A DNA stretch of 24,680 nucleotides from Lentisphaerota bacterium (GTDB taxonomy: Bacteria > Verrucomicrobiota > Kiritimatiellia > RFP12 > UBA1067): positions 1 to 24,680 of the forward strand of contig JALHET010000002.1 of the NCBI GenBank assembly GCA_022839525.1. The letters are read 5' to 3'. The translations under genes and the position numbers were made by a program. Positions 11,892 to 20,854 of the stretch are shown one piece after another (position 1 is the first letter of the stretch; every line of letters begins with the position of its first letter). The notes below the pieces were generated by a model. That model did no database searches. It was not told the DNA's origin and saw only the letters and a program-made list of their open reading frames with translations.

Positions 11892-14030
11892 TCACTCCGT
11901 AATTTCGAACACTGCAACGTCACCTGAAGGAACGCTCCAGGCAAATTCGCCGTCCACGACCGGAACCTCTCCGCCAGAGACCAGCTCCTTCACCTTGGAT
12001 GAGCGAACGTCACCGGAACTGACCCGGATCGTCGCTGCTCCGGCAGGATCGACCACCTGCGCGGTGTCGGTGAATTTCGTCACGCCCTTGTTGTTGAACA
12101 CCCACAGCCACCACCCTTTCTTTGTGCGGTTTGCGCCGTACTGGCAGTCGCCGAGGACGCGGAACGGGAACAGGTCGCGCTGGAGGCGAGCCAACAGGTA
12201 TCCGGTGAAGGCGAAGCTCCGCTCGCCGCTACGGATTTTGTGAATCGTGTATTCTGCGTCGTGGTCGAACCGAGGCGCCATCCACAGCGGCGCGACGATG
12301 ACGACCTTGCCCTTGCCGTGTTTCGCAAGCGTGATGAGCGGCTTGCCGTTCGCCGGATCTTTCGCGATGATCGCGGTGCCGCGCAAGGGATCAAGTTCCA
12401 TCGCGTCGTATTCTCCCTTGACCGGGAAACTCTTGCCGCAGCAATCCTCAAAGGTTCCGTTGCAGGCAAAGGACTGTCCGTTGGTCGCGACTCCGGTGAA
12501 CTCAGGACCAAAACCACGCTCCAGATAAGCGGCGTTGAGAACAAGCGTCCCGCCACCCTCGACATACCGCTTGAGCGGCGTCACGAGATCCGCCCCGCCG
12601 GGATACTTTCCGGTGAGAATCGCTGCGGGATAGGCCTTGAGCGCCGCCAAGAACTCCTCCCCGGGTTGCGGCGTGTCGGGAACCAGCACGTCGTACATCA
12701 TCGCATACGGGGAATTGTGGAGGTTGCCTTCCTTCCCTTCCTTCATCAGCTTGCGGCGGTTGAAGGCCGGACAGGCGGTGAAAAAGACGCCGTCAAGCAT
12801 CTGGTCGGCCATTCCGTAATCGCAGAAGCCCCACGGCTTACCGCCACAGGTGTTGTAACCCTGCGCAAGCGGAACGAGAATCGCGACGGGCGTATACGTC
12901 GCGCCGCGGTCCGGATGCGCCTTCGTGAAATCGTGGAATCCGGAGAAGTTGCGTCCGCGTTCGGAAAGACGCATGAGTCCGCGCTCTGTGTCCTCCTCGA
13001 AGAAGTTGCCGCTCCACGACTCCGGTTCGACGCCGCCAGCGCCGTTCAGATAGGCGTAGTAGCAGACGCGGCGTTCAGACGAGGCTGAAATGCCCCGCTC
13101 GGGGTTCTTGAAGGTCGCATGGCTGTTGTTTTCCCATCCCCCATCCCGGGTCGGCCCGTTGAAGAATCCGGCAACGTACCACCGCCACGGAATGCCGAAC
13201 TGCCGTGCGGCGCCGCGGATGAACATGGCGGAGACGTCCCAGCGGTACTCGGCGTTCCAGTCGCTCGTATTCGTCGTCTCCGAAACGAGCGTCGTCGCAC
13301 CCGCCGCGGCAGCCATGTGGTCGACGAAGTTGGCGCTTCGGAAGGACTCGAAGAGCGAGGTGTCGTTGTAGTGGATTTCGAGCTTGCGGTTCATGTACCA
13401 GTAGGCGCGCTGGAGCCAGTCATAGCGGTTGGTCCACGCGTACGTGTCCCAGACTTCGTTCAGTTTCGCACGGAGGCGTTCGCTGAACTTCGGGTTGTTG
13501 CGCCCGAGCTGATGCTGCACGAGATCAACGACCCATTCGCTCTGCATACGGATCGAAGTGAGCGTGGGCTGGTCGCGCTTCCATTTCGCGTAATCGTCGT
13601 AATCCAGGTCAACTTCCCCTGCGAGCGATTCGCTGAAACGGCATTTCGGATGGAACATCAACGTCACCGGACGCCCCGCCTTTTGCGCCGCCGCGAGGTT
13701 GTTCCAAGAGTTGCAACCCTTGCCGCCGAAGTTCCCTGCGACCGTCCGCCACGTCGCCTTGCCCTCTGGAAGCGCGAGGTGTCCCGACCAGAAGACAACC
13801 CCGCACTCCTTGAACATATTCAGGTTCGCGATCTCCGGGTTGTCCCACTTGCCTTCAAGCTTCACCATCGGATCGGAATATTTCCATGAGAAGAAAAACG
13901 TCCAGTAGTCCCTCCCCAGAACATGCTTCGGGACATGACGCTCGGGAACCTGATAAGGCGCGTCGCATGACGTAAGCGCAAGGCAAAGGATGGGGGCGGC
14001 AACTGCCGAAAACAGGTTTTTCGCGATCAT
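11892..14030 (-). CDS. large lipoprotein with glycoside hydrolase-like layout, family not recognised
   Basis: The product is 712 residues beginning with a textbook lipoprotein signal (NLFSAVAAPILCLALTSC, lipid Cys22). After it come YWTFFFSWKYSDP and a long region rich in Trp, Tyr and acidic residues (about 40-330) with alternating strands and helices, as in TIM-barrel glycosidases (GVVFWSGHLALPE, VTLMFHPKCRF, WRWYVAGFFNGP, GVEPESWSGNFF). Residues about 440-520 read like a flavodoxin/glutamine-amidotransferase-like domain (LKRYVEGGGTLVLNAAYLE), the layout of beta-galactosidase trimerisation domains. A short beta-sandwich ends the protein. I infer a glycan-acting surface enzyme or binding protein; no catalytic pair can be named. 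It follows the LamG-module gene by 38 bases on the same strand, so the two form one unit. No SD is visible. Confidence 0.65.
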   Translation of the reverse strand: MIAKNLFSAVAAPILCLALTSCDAPYQVPERHVPKHVLGRDYWTFFFSWKYSDPMVKLEGKWDNPEIANLNMFKECGVVFWSGHLALPEGKATWRTVAGNFGGKGCNSWNNLAAAQKAGRPVTLMFHPKCRFSESLAGEVDLDYDDYAKWKRDQPTLTSIRMQSEWVVDLVQHQLGRNNPKFSERLRAKLNEVWDTYAWTNRYDWLQRAYWYMNRKLEIHYNDTSLFESFRSANFVDHMAAAAGATTLVSETTNTSDWNAEYRWDVSAMFIRGAARQFGIPWRWYVAGFFNGPTRDGGWENNSHATFKNPERGISASSERRVCYYAYLNGAGGVEPESWSGNFFEEDTERGLMRLSERGRNFSGFHDFTKAHPDRGATYTPVAILVPLAQGYNTCGGKPWGFCDYGMADQMLDGVFFTACPAFNRRKLMKEGKEGNLHNSPYAMMYDVLVPDTPQPGEEFLAALKAYPAAILTGKYPGGADLVTPLKRYVEGGGTLVLNAAYLERGFGPEFTGVATNGQSFACNGTFEDCCGKSFPVKGEYDAMELDPLRGTAIIAKDPANGKPLITLAKHGKGKVVIVAPLWMAPRFDHDAEYTIHKIRSGERSFAFTGYLLARLQRDLFPFRVLGDCQYGANRTKKGWWLWVFNNKGVTKFTDTAQVVDPAGAATIRVSSGDVRSSKVKELVSGGEVPVVDGEFAWSVPSGDVAVFEITE

Positions 14031-14068
14031 TTCGGATAATTGAACCGCAGATCCACGGCTGCACCGTC

Positions 14069-17000
14069 TTACTTGAGGATGATCATCAGACCCCTGTCGA
14101 CGAATTCAACGCCCAGCTGGCCGTTGACGTACTTGACCTTCATGCTGTAACGCTCCAGACAGGACATGTCGCCGGCAAGCGTCACCGTCGACAGGGCTGC
14201 GCCGGTTACCGCGTTACAGGAAAGGATCGGATGAAAGCCGGTGCCGGTGAGTGCGGAGACGTTCCTGATTTCGATTGTCATTCCTTCGCGCACCTCGAAG
14301 TCCCCATCGACAGTGATGAGCCCCTCCTGCGAACAGTCGAGGACAAGGTTGCCCGCGGAAAGCGTGCCGCCGTTCACAACCGAACCAACGCCCTCAAGCG
14401 AGGCGAGGTAGTGGTCAGCGCCGTTCAGGTCGAGCGACGTCCCAAAAGCCAGCGCGATTTCAAGCGCATTCGTTCTGGACATCTGATAGGAGCCGTTTAT
14501 ACCCCACTTGGTGCGGAGGTAAAAGACACCGGCCTCGCGTTCTTCATCCGTCAGGCGCTTGTTGTAGAACACGACCTCTGCGAGCCGCTGGCTGCCACTG
14601 CGGTCAGAGACGTTCGTACACCACGCGAAACCGCCGGCGGCACCGCCCTCGGTATAAGTCCAACTGTTCTGACGCATGGTGACGATGTCCCATCCGCCGG
14701 AAAGCCCGGTGTTCATCGGCGTGACGGGATCGGTCGTGCCAACGTAAATGCGTGTGTCATTCACGTAGAATTCCGCCGTGCGGGAAGCGTCCGCCGCGCC
14801 GATGTAGAGCAGCGCATCCGTCGCATTGTCACCATAGGTGTCGTTGACTCCGGATACCGTCGACACGCCGCGATGATACGAATCCTTAATATTGGAGTTG
14901 CGCAAGCACGTCCCGCCGCCAAGGAGGAAACCGCCACCCTCCTGAGAGCCGATCACCCAGAGAACGGAATAGAAACCCGTCAGGTCCGCGTATGCGTCAT
15001 TAGCGTTCTTGAACCTGAGCGCTTGTCCCGAATTCTTACCGAACTTGACAACCTTGTTGCCGGAGAGCGTGTCGTCGTTGACACAGGTCGGCTTGTTGTT
15101 GTCGTTGTTCGGAACCGCATACCAGCCGTTGGTACCCTCGGCCTCGTCCCAACGCGTGACGGAAACCGAACCCGCAGCCGTCGTCACGCCTTTCGTCGCG
15201 TCGAAACGCGTGATAAGCGCGTCGCGGGCAGGGAGCAACGGTTCCTGCGCGGGAATGCCGCGATTCAGTTTCACCGTGCCCGCAGCGACCGTCAGCTTGC
15301 CGGTGTAGGAGAGGAAGTCCGACAGGTCAAGCGTTCCGTCGCCGATCTTGGTGATGTCGCCTTCACCGGAAAGTTTCCAGACGGCGATCGAACCAATCTC
15401 ATCCCCGTCCTTGACCACGACCTCGAAGGCCATCCCGGGGTTAACCGTCGCCTCCGGAAGCGGTGTCAGAGCGTCATCCGCCGTACCAAACCATTTCTTC
15501 ATGAGGTAGTTCCGGGTTGCGACCTTCTCGCGGTCGGTGAGCGCGCGTTCGTAAAGGAGCATCTCGCCGTAGGCGCTGCCTCCGGTGTAGTCGATATGGC
15601 TACCGTAACAGGAAAGTCCGGAAACGTGCGCTCCGGCCGGAAGATGCACTTCGATGAGCTGCGGGCTCTTGTCGTAGAGGTACGACCCGAGCACCGAGAG
15701 CTGTGTACCGTTCGTGTAGACCGTGGTTCCGGAAAGAGTCGTCACCGACTTCGTCTCAAGCCTGAATGGCCCGTTGCACCAGCCGTTACTGTCGGTGCGG
15801 AACAAAAAGTCGCAGAAGTTAGATGCCGACTCGTATTTAATGCCGAGCAACATTCCGCCCTTGTAGCCTGTGGCGGAGGCTCCGCCGGACGTGTAACGGA
15901 CGATGTAGGCGGACCGCATGCCGTTCACGTCGTTCATGAAACACATCCGGCGCTGGTTGCGGAAGTCCCCGAAGGAGAAAAGCCGCGTCCCTTCCGCAAA
16001 ACCCCAGGCCGCGCCATCCTGGACAAGCGGCGGAACCGTTGTGCCGGGCGTGGTCGTGGTGAACCCGTTCGGATCGTAACTGTAGTTGCGATAGGTTTTG
16101 TCCGCCCAGTAACGGACATAGGTTCCGGACGACGGGTTCATGATCACCGTGTTCGTCGCCATGGCGTCGAGGTGCATGGAAGCGCCCTTCGCGCAGTCGG
16201 TGAGCGACGAAACCGTTGGCGGCTGGGCGCGGACGAGCGTGCTCCCGTCCTTGAACGTCACCGCTGGCGTCGTCGTCGAAGGCGTCACGACTTCGAGTGT
16301 GCCGCCGCCCTTGACGGTGAACGCGCCGTTGACCGTAAGCGTGCCGATGCGGGCGGTTTTGCCGGACGGTATCTCGATTTCAGCGCCGTTCTCGACGGTC
16401 AGGCACTGCACCTGCGGGGTCTCCGCTTCAGAGGCGGTGCGCTCATAGCCCGGTAGCGAACGGTTGAACCATTTCTTGGTGAGATAGGCCTCGGCGTCGC
16501 GGATATCCTCCTCGGAGAGCATGCGGTTGTAGAGCGCGAGTTCCGCAAGCTGGAACCCGCCGGCGTAAGTTTCGTTGTAAGTGGCGCCGATCATACTGAC
16601 GATCGACGCGGGAACCTGCAAGCAGACAACTTGCCAGCCCGGGGTGGCGTATCCGGCGCGGGGATCGCGCACCACACCGTCGATCATGGTGATGCCGTTT
16701 ACCGGCGTCAGCGTCGGATGGATGCGGGTGAAAACATTGGTCCCTAGAAGCGGCTTCGACCAGAGCGTCAGGTTGGACGTCTCATTCACGCTCGGATGTT
16801 GCTGGCAGCGCTCGAAATAACATCCGGTCGAATTGTCACTGGTCACGTCTGCCGCGCCGACGTTGCCGAGGATCGTGCCGCCCCTGAAGCGCGGGTTGAC
16901 GACCGCGAACATCGTGGTGATGCCGTGTATCTGGACAGCCGCCCCGTTACTCGTTTTCATTGTGCGCCAGTAGGCGCCGTAAAAGCTGCCGCCAATGCCG

Positions 17001-18538
17001 GCAACGTCCCAAAAGTCGAATGCTGCGGAGGGTGAACCGTTGACAGAATCAAACGCGTTTTCAGCGAGGAATGGCGCATTCCAGCTCGAATCCCGCCCGA
17101 GATACATCGACTCCGCCCATTTGTAAGGCAGGGCGGAAGTCATGTTGACGCGGTCGACGTATGTGGTTCCGTTCTCTTTACGCAGGTACCCCTCGTAGGT
17201 GCTGCGGACGGATGCGTCGATAGCGAACGCGGGGTTAGCCGGCAGGGAGCCCGGGATCGTGCGCGCCGCAATTTTCAACGTTCCGTTAGAAAGGACGATC
17301 GTTCCGGTGTAGCGTGCGGAGCCGTTGAAGACGAGAGTGCCTGGGCCGGATTTGTAGAGCACGGCGCCGCTGCCGCGGTCGAACGAGACGTCGCCGAGCG
17401 TCAGGGTCTCGCCTTCGCCTGCCTCGACGTGGAGCGCCGTGCCGTTTCTGGTGGCGCTCGCAACCGGCGCGTAGGCGTCATGCAGGTAGGCGTTTCCGCC
17501 CTGCCCGGCCGGGATCCGGCCAAACCACTTGTTCGCAAGGTAATCCTCGACGCGCTTCACGGCGAAAACATCGAGACATGCGGGATAGATGAGCAGTTCC
17601 GCGACCTTGAAACCGCCGGAGAGTGAGGAGATGTTCGAATAGAGCGTGCCGAAACCGATGCCGTTCGCCGCACAGTCCGCTACTGTCGGCATCATCGAAA
17701 CAATCTCCCAGCCGCCGTTGAAGCCAACTTTCCAGGGAACAGACGCTTGCCCGTCGTGGCGGACGACACCAGTCACCGCCTGATAGGCGGCTTGTGCGTT
17801 ACCAGCATTGTTGATGCTGGCGCTCCATACGACCGGGCTCCACGCCTCAAACGAATTGATGTAGCCGGAGCCGGTATCGGGGGTCTGGGTGTTGACGTTG
17901 GTGCCGCAGTAGGTGTACGCCGGACCGCGTACCCAGGGGATGGAACACTCCGAACCGTTGCTCATGAAGCGACCGCCAGCGAGAAGCTGTCCGCCGCCGT
18001 TCTCCGAGTTCCAGACCGCGATCACCGTGCCGATGTTGCGGAGCTGGTTGGTGTAGCCGGTCGAACCCGCCTCATGGTCGCCCTGCCAGTCGAAGAGAAA
18101 TCCCCTCTTGGAGTCTCGTGCGCCGAAATCGAGCGCGGGCTTGCCGTTGAGCGCGTTCTGCTCAAGCGTCGCAAAATCGGTCGCCCAGTAGTCGTTGTTG
18201 TCCCAGTACGAGCCGTCGTCATTGCGCTTCACCTGTCCGGTGATGTGGGTCGGCGCGTTGTTGGTGAGAAAGCGCGTTCCGGTCAGAGACGGTATTCCCC
18301 TCACCTGCGAGGTACCGCCGTTGAACGTCCAGCCCGTTGTCTGCGTCGCATCGAGATGGAATCTCGGCGTCACCCCGACGTCGGGAAGTGTCGCAGGGAT
18401 CGCCGTCGTCGACGGCGAGATCACCGCTCCGCTCGCGTACGTCCTTTGCGTGGTTACGTTGTCGACCAGATCCGCTTCGGCAAAAACATTCCATGCCGCG
18501 GCTGTGATCGCGGCGAGAGCAGAAACCGTCTTATTCAT
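14069..18538 (-). CDS. giant secreted four-module LamG-like protein with autotransporter-associated repeats
   Basis: The ATG at 18538 has GGGAGA upstream and gives a signal peptide (NKTVSALAAITAAAWNVFAEA); the product is 1489 residues. Four LamG/concanavalin-like modules start near residues 51, 433, 781 and 1109, each with an F.LDA or F.IDA-type strand. They end near 339, 691, 1018 and 1344 at a repeated YLxxKWFxR-type helix (YLANKWFGR, YLTKKWFNR, YLMKKWFGT, YLRTKWGIN). Between them are strand repeats of the autotransporter-associated type (GPGTLVFNGSARYTGTIVLS near 388-420; GDGTLDLSDFLSYTGKLTVA near 1060-1093). There is no C-terminal beta-barrel or clear sorting signal, so it is not a true autotransporter. 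A carbohydrate-binding or adhesive surface role is inferred. The downstream glycosidase-like lipoprotein is probably co-expressed. Confidence 0.8.
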   Translation of the reverse strand: MNKTVSALAAITAAAWNVFAEADLVDNVTTQRTYASGAVISPSTTAIPATLPDVGVTPRFHLDATQTTGWTFNGGTSQVRGIPSLTGTRFLTNNAPTHITGQVKRNDDGSYWDNNDYWATDFATLEQNALNGKPALDFGARDSKRGFLFDWQGDHEAGSTGYTNQLRNIGTVIAVWNSENGGGQLLAGGRFMSNGSECSIPWVRGPAYTYCGTNVNTQTPDTGSGYINSFEAWSPVVWSASINNAGNAQAAYQAVTGVVRHDGQASVPWKVGFNGGWEIVSMMPTVADCAANGIGFGTLYSNISSLSGGFKVAELLIYPACLDVFAVKRVEDYLANKWFGRIPAGQGGNAYLHDAYAPVASATRNGTALHVEAGEGETLTLGDVSFDRGSGAVLYKSGPGTLVFNGSARYTGTIVLSNGTLKIAARTIPGSLPANPAFAIDASVRSTYEGYLRKENGTTYVDRVNMTSALPYKWAESMYLGRDSSWNAPFLAENAFDSVNGSPSAAFDFWDVAGIGGSFYGAYWRTMKTSNGAAVQIHGITTMFAVVNPRFRGGTILGNVGAADVTSDNSTGCYFERCQQHPSVNETSNLTLWSKPLLGTNVFTRIHPTLTPVNGITMIDGVVRDPRAGYATPGWQVVCLQVPASIVSMIGATYNETYAGGFQLAELALYNRMLSEEDIRDAEAYLTKKWFNRSLPGYERTASEAETPQVQCLTVENGAEIEIPSGKTARIGTLTVNGAFTVKGGGTLEVVTPSTTTPAVTFKDGSTLVRAQPPTVSSLTDCAKGASMHLDAMATNTVIMNPSSGTYVRYWADKTYRNYSYDPNGFTTTTPGTTVPPLVQDGAAWGFAEGTRLFSFGDFRNQRRMCFMNDVNGMRSAYIVRYTSGGASATGYKGGMLLGIKYESASNFCDFLFRTDSNGWCNGPFRLETKSVTTLSGTTVYTNGTQLSVLGSYLYDKSPQLIEVHLPAGAHVSGLSCYGSHIDYTGGSAYGEMLLYERALTDREKVATRNYLMKKWFGTADDALTPLPEATVNPGMAFEVVVKDGDEIGSIAVWKLSGEGDITKIGDGTLDLSDFLSYTGKLTVAAGTVKLNRGIPAQEPLLPARDALITRFDATKGVTTAAGSVSVTRWDEAEGTNGWYAVPNNDNNKPTCVNDDTLSGNKVVKFGKNSGQALRFKNANDAYADLTGFYSVLWVIGSQEGGGFLLGGGTCLRNSNIKDSYHRGVSTVSGVNDTYGDNATDALLYIGAADASRTAEFYVNDTRIYVGTTDPVTPMNTGLSGGWDIVTMRQNSWTYTEGGAAGGFAWCTNVSDRSGSQRLAEVVFYNKRLTDEEREAGVFYLRTKWGINGSYQMSRTNALEIALAFGTSLDLNGADHYLASLEGVGSVVNGGTLSAGNLVLDCSQEGLITVDGDFEVREGMTIEIRNVSALTGTGFHPILSCNAVTGAALSTVTLAGDMSCLERYSMKVKYVNGQLGVEFVDRGLMIILK

Positions 18539-18678
18539 GATAATCTCCCACTTGACGACACTCGCGTCACATATAAGGTTAGCCGACAACGGTCCGGCTC
18601 CCGTGATTTCATTTATTATGCGGAGGGGGAGTGAAAACCGTCAACCCCAAATCCGCCCGGATGGAATCACGAGAGGAT

Positions 18679-18707
18679 TTGTCTTACGCGGGAGTTCCTG
18701 TTAAACT
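18679..18707 (+). promoter_or_regulatory. possible promoter of the GHL6-type gene
   Basis: TTGTCT (18679-18684) and TAAACT (18702-18707) are 17 bases apart, and the ATG lies 37 bases after the -10 box. The divergent 18539-18743 region must also drive the LamG gene, for which I found no convincing promoter. Confidence 0.35.
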
Positions 18708-18743
18708 TCTTTTTCAAAACCTATTCGTGTCAAGGGGAGAAAC

Positions 18744-20789
18744 ATGGGATGGGACGGAACCTTTCGGGGACGGCGAAGCGTCAAGGTGTTTCTGGCCGGA
18801 GCCCTTGTCCTTTGGACTGCGGCCTGCGTGTCAGAAAAAACCGCCAAGAAAGACCCCGGGACGCCCGCGCGGCTGAGGCGCGCGGACAGTTTTCTCGGCA
18901 TCCACTTCGATTTCCATGCCGGGCCGGACTGTACGGCGGTCGGCTCGAACACAACCCCCGCGATGGTGGCGCAGATTCTCGACACGGTGCGCCCCGACTA
19001 CATCCAGATCGACTGCAAGGGGCATCCGGGTTATTCGAGTTATCCGACCCGTGTGGGTCAGCCTGTGCCGGGATTCGCGGGAGGCGACCCCCTGCGGGTC
19101 TGGCGTCAGGTGACGGCCGACAAGGGCGTCGCGCTCTATATGCACTACTCCGGCGTGTGGGACACGGCGGCGGTCACGAAACATCCCGGCTGGGCGGCAG
19201 TGGGGGCGGACGGAAAGCCGAGCACGAAGATCACCTCGGTCTTTGGCCCGTATGCGGACAAGCTGCTGATCCCGCAACTGCGCGAACTGGCCGGCGTGTA
19301 CGGCGTGGACGGCGCGTGGGTCGACGGCGAGTGCTGGGCCACGGTTCCGGACTACGGCGAAAACGCGGCCAAGGCCTTCCGCGATGAGACGGGTATCCAG
19401 ACGCTGCCGAAAACCCCGGACGATCCGCACTGGCCCGAGTTCCAGCAGTTCCACCGCGAGGCGTTCCGCAAATACTTGCGGCATTACATCAGCGCGGTCA
19501 AGCAGACACACCCCTCGTTCCAACTCTGCAGCAACTGGGCGTTCACCGACCACATGGCGGAGCCGGTCAGCGCGCCGGTGGATTTCCTGTCGGGCGATTA
19601 CGCGCCGGACGACAGTGTGAACTCGGCACGGCTGTCGGCGCGTTTTCTGGCGCGGCAGGGATTGCCCTGGGACCTGATGGCGTGGAGCTTCAGCCGGACA
19701 AAGGGCCCAGACGGCCTGTACATGCAGAAGTCCGCGCCGCAGCTCGAACGCGAGGCCGCTATCGTGGTGGCGTTGGGCGGCGGGTTCCAGGCGTATTTCA
19801 CACAGAGACGCGACGGGTCTGTCCGCCCTGAACACATGCCGGTCATGGCGGAAACGGCGAAATTCTGCCGCGAGCGTCAGGCACTGTGCCACCGTTCCGA
19901 GCCGGTTCCCCAGATTGCGGTGCTGCTTTCCACAGCCGGGCATTACCGCAAGATCAAGAGCCTGTTCGGACGGGAGCTGTCGGGCTTGAGCGGCGTGTTG
20001 CAGGCCCTGCTGGAGAGCCAAAACACGGTGGAGGTCGTAAGCGAACACCAGCTCAAGGGGCGGTTGTCTGACTATCCCCTGATCGTCGTGCCGGAGTGGG
20101 CTTACCTTGAGCAGCCTTTCAAAAAAGAACTTGTCGCCTATGCGAAGAAAGGCGGAAACCTGTTGTTGGTGGGGCCGAAATGCGCCGCGCTGTTCCAGGC
20201 CGAGCTGGACGTGACGCTTATCGGCGAACCGCAGGCCAACGCACAGGCGCTGGCATTCAACGGCGGACAGGCGCCGCTCAAGGGCTGCACGCAGGGCGTC
20301 AGCCTCGGCGGTTCCGCAGAGCCGTTCGGAACCTTGCGGACCGCGGACAACGCGGTCGGGCAGCCCGCCGCATCGGTGACCCCGTTAGGTCAGGGAAAGA
20401 TCGCGGCCGCCTATGCGGACGTGGGGTCGAGCTACAACGGTGTCCGCAGCCCGGTCGTGCGCGCCTTCTTCAACGCGCTGGTCCGGAAACTTTTCCCGGA
20501 GCCCATGGTGGAAGTATCGGGCTCGCCCTTTGTGGATGTCTGCCTGATGCGCAAGGAGGGCAACCTGCTGGTCAACCTCGTCAACACCTCCGGGCCGCAC
20601 CAGACCGCTCCCATCCAGACGGCGATCGAACCGGTCGGCCCGCTGGCCGTCACGCTCCGGCTGCCGTCCAAGCCTTCGGGCATCTCCCTGGAGCCTGGCG
20701 GCAACCGTTTGGATTTCGCCTATGCGGACGGCACGGTCAAACTGACGCTTCCGCAGATCGACATCCATCAGGTGCTCGTTGTGAGATAA
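18744..20789 (+). CDS. GHL6-type putative glycoside hydrolase, lipoprotein
   Basis: GGGGAG precedes the ATG by 5 bases; the product is 681 residues. The N-terminus is a lipoprotein signal (SVKVFLAGALVLWTAAC, lipid Cys near 28). Residues about 48-200 have the hypothetical glycosyl hydrolase 6 (PF14871) pattern: FLGIHFDFHAGPD, YIQIDCKGHPGYSSYPTRVG, VALYMHYSGVWD, then the strand VDGAWVDGECW (188-198) with Asp194 and Glu196 as candidate catalytic acids. Residues about 388-490 form a flavodoxin-like domain (VLLSTAGHYRK, YPLIVVPEWAYL, AKKGGNLLLVGP) like beta-galactosidase trimerisation domains. A small beta domain ends it. This group is near alpha-L-fucosidases in fold, so a fucosidase-like activity is possible but not shown. 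It leads a plus-strand unit with the phosphoesterase/DUF1080 fusion and is divergent from the LamG gene. Confidence 0.75.
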   Translation: MGWDGTFRGRRSVKVFLAGALVLWTAACVSEKTAKKDPGTPARLRRADSFLGIHFDFHAGPDCTAVGSNTTPAMVAQILDTVRPDYIQIDCKGHPGYSSYPTRVGQPVPGFAGGDPLRVWRQVTADKGVALYMHYSGVWDTAAVTKHPGWAAVGADGKPSTKITSVFGPYADKLLIPQLRELAGVYGVDGAWVDGECWATVPDYGENAAKAFRDETGIQTLPKTPDDPHWPEFQQFHREAFRKYLRHYISAVKQTHPSFQLCSNWAFTDHMAEPVSAPVDFLSGDYAPDDSVNSARLSARFLARQGLPWDLMAWSFSRTKGPDGLYMQKSAPQLEREAAIVVALGGGFQAYFTQRRDGSVRPEHMPVMAETAKFCRERQALCHRSEPVPQIAVLLSTAGHYRKIKSLFGRELSGLSGVLQALLESQNTVEVVSEHQLKGRLSDYPLIVVPEWAYLEQPFKKELVAYAKKGGNLLLVGPKCAALFQAELDVTLIGEPQANAQALAFNGGQAPLKGCTQGVSLGGSAEPFGTLRTADNAVGQPAASVTPLGQGKIAAAYADVGSSYNGVRSPVVRAFFNALVRKLFPEPMVEVSGSPFVDVCLMRKEGNLLVNLVNTSGPHQTAPIQTAIEPVGPLAVTLRLPSKPSGISLEPGGNRLDFAYADGTVKLTLPQIDIHQVLVVR

Positions 20790-20795
20790 GGGGTT

Positions 20796-20825
20796 CCCCG
20801 CGTGCGCGTTTTCCGCGCATCGGGG
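20796..20825 (+). terminator. strong GC hairpin between the two plus-strand glycan genes
   Basis: TGCGCG (20803-20808) pairs with CGCGCA (20814-20819) around a 5-base TTTTC loop. CCCCG and CGGGG extend the stem outside a small bulge. It lies 7 bases after the upstream stop and has no T-run. It could be an mRNA-processing or stability element, or a partial terminator. Confidence 0.35.
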
Positions 20826-20854
20826 GCACGTGAAAAAACAAGGGGAAACAGATT

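Noticed and set aside
14231..16456. 741-codon open frame on the plus strand opposite the LamG gene
   Set aside because: It is rich in Arg, Val, Gly and Asp with no domain pattern, and the opposite strand has signal peptide, repeats and SD. High GC leaves antisense frames open by chance.
14069..18538. true type V autotransporter
   Set aside because: Strand repeats are present but the C-terminal 250-300 residue barrel is not.
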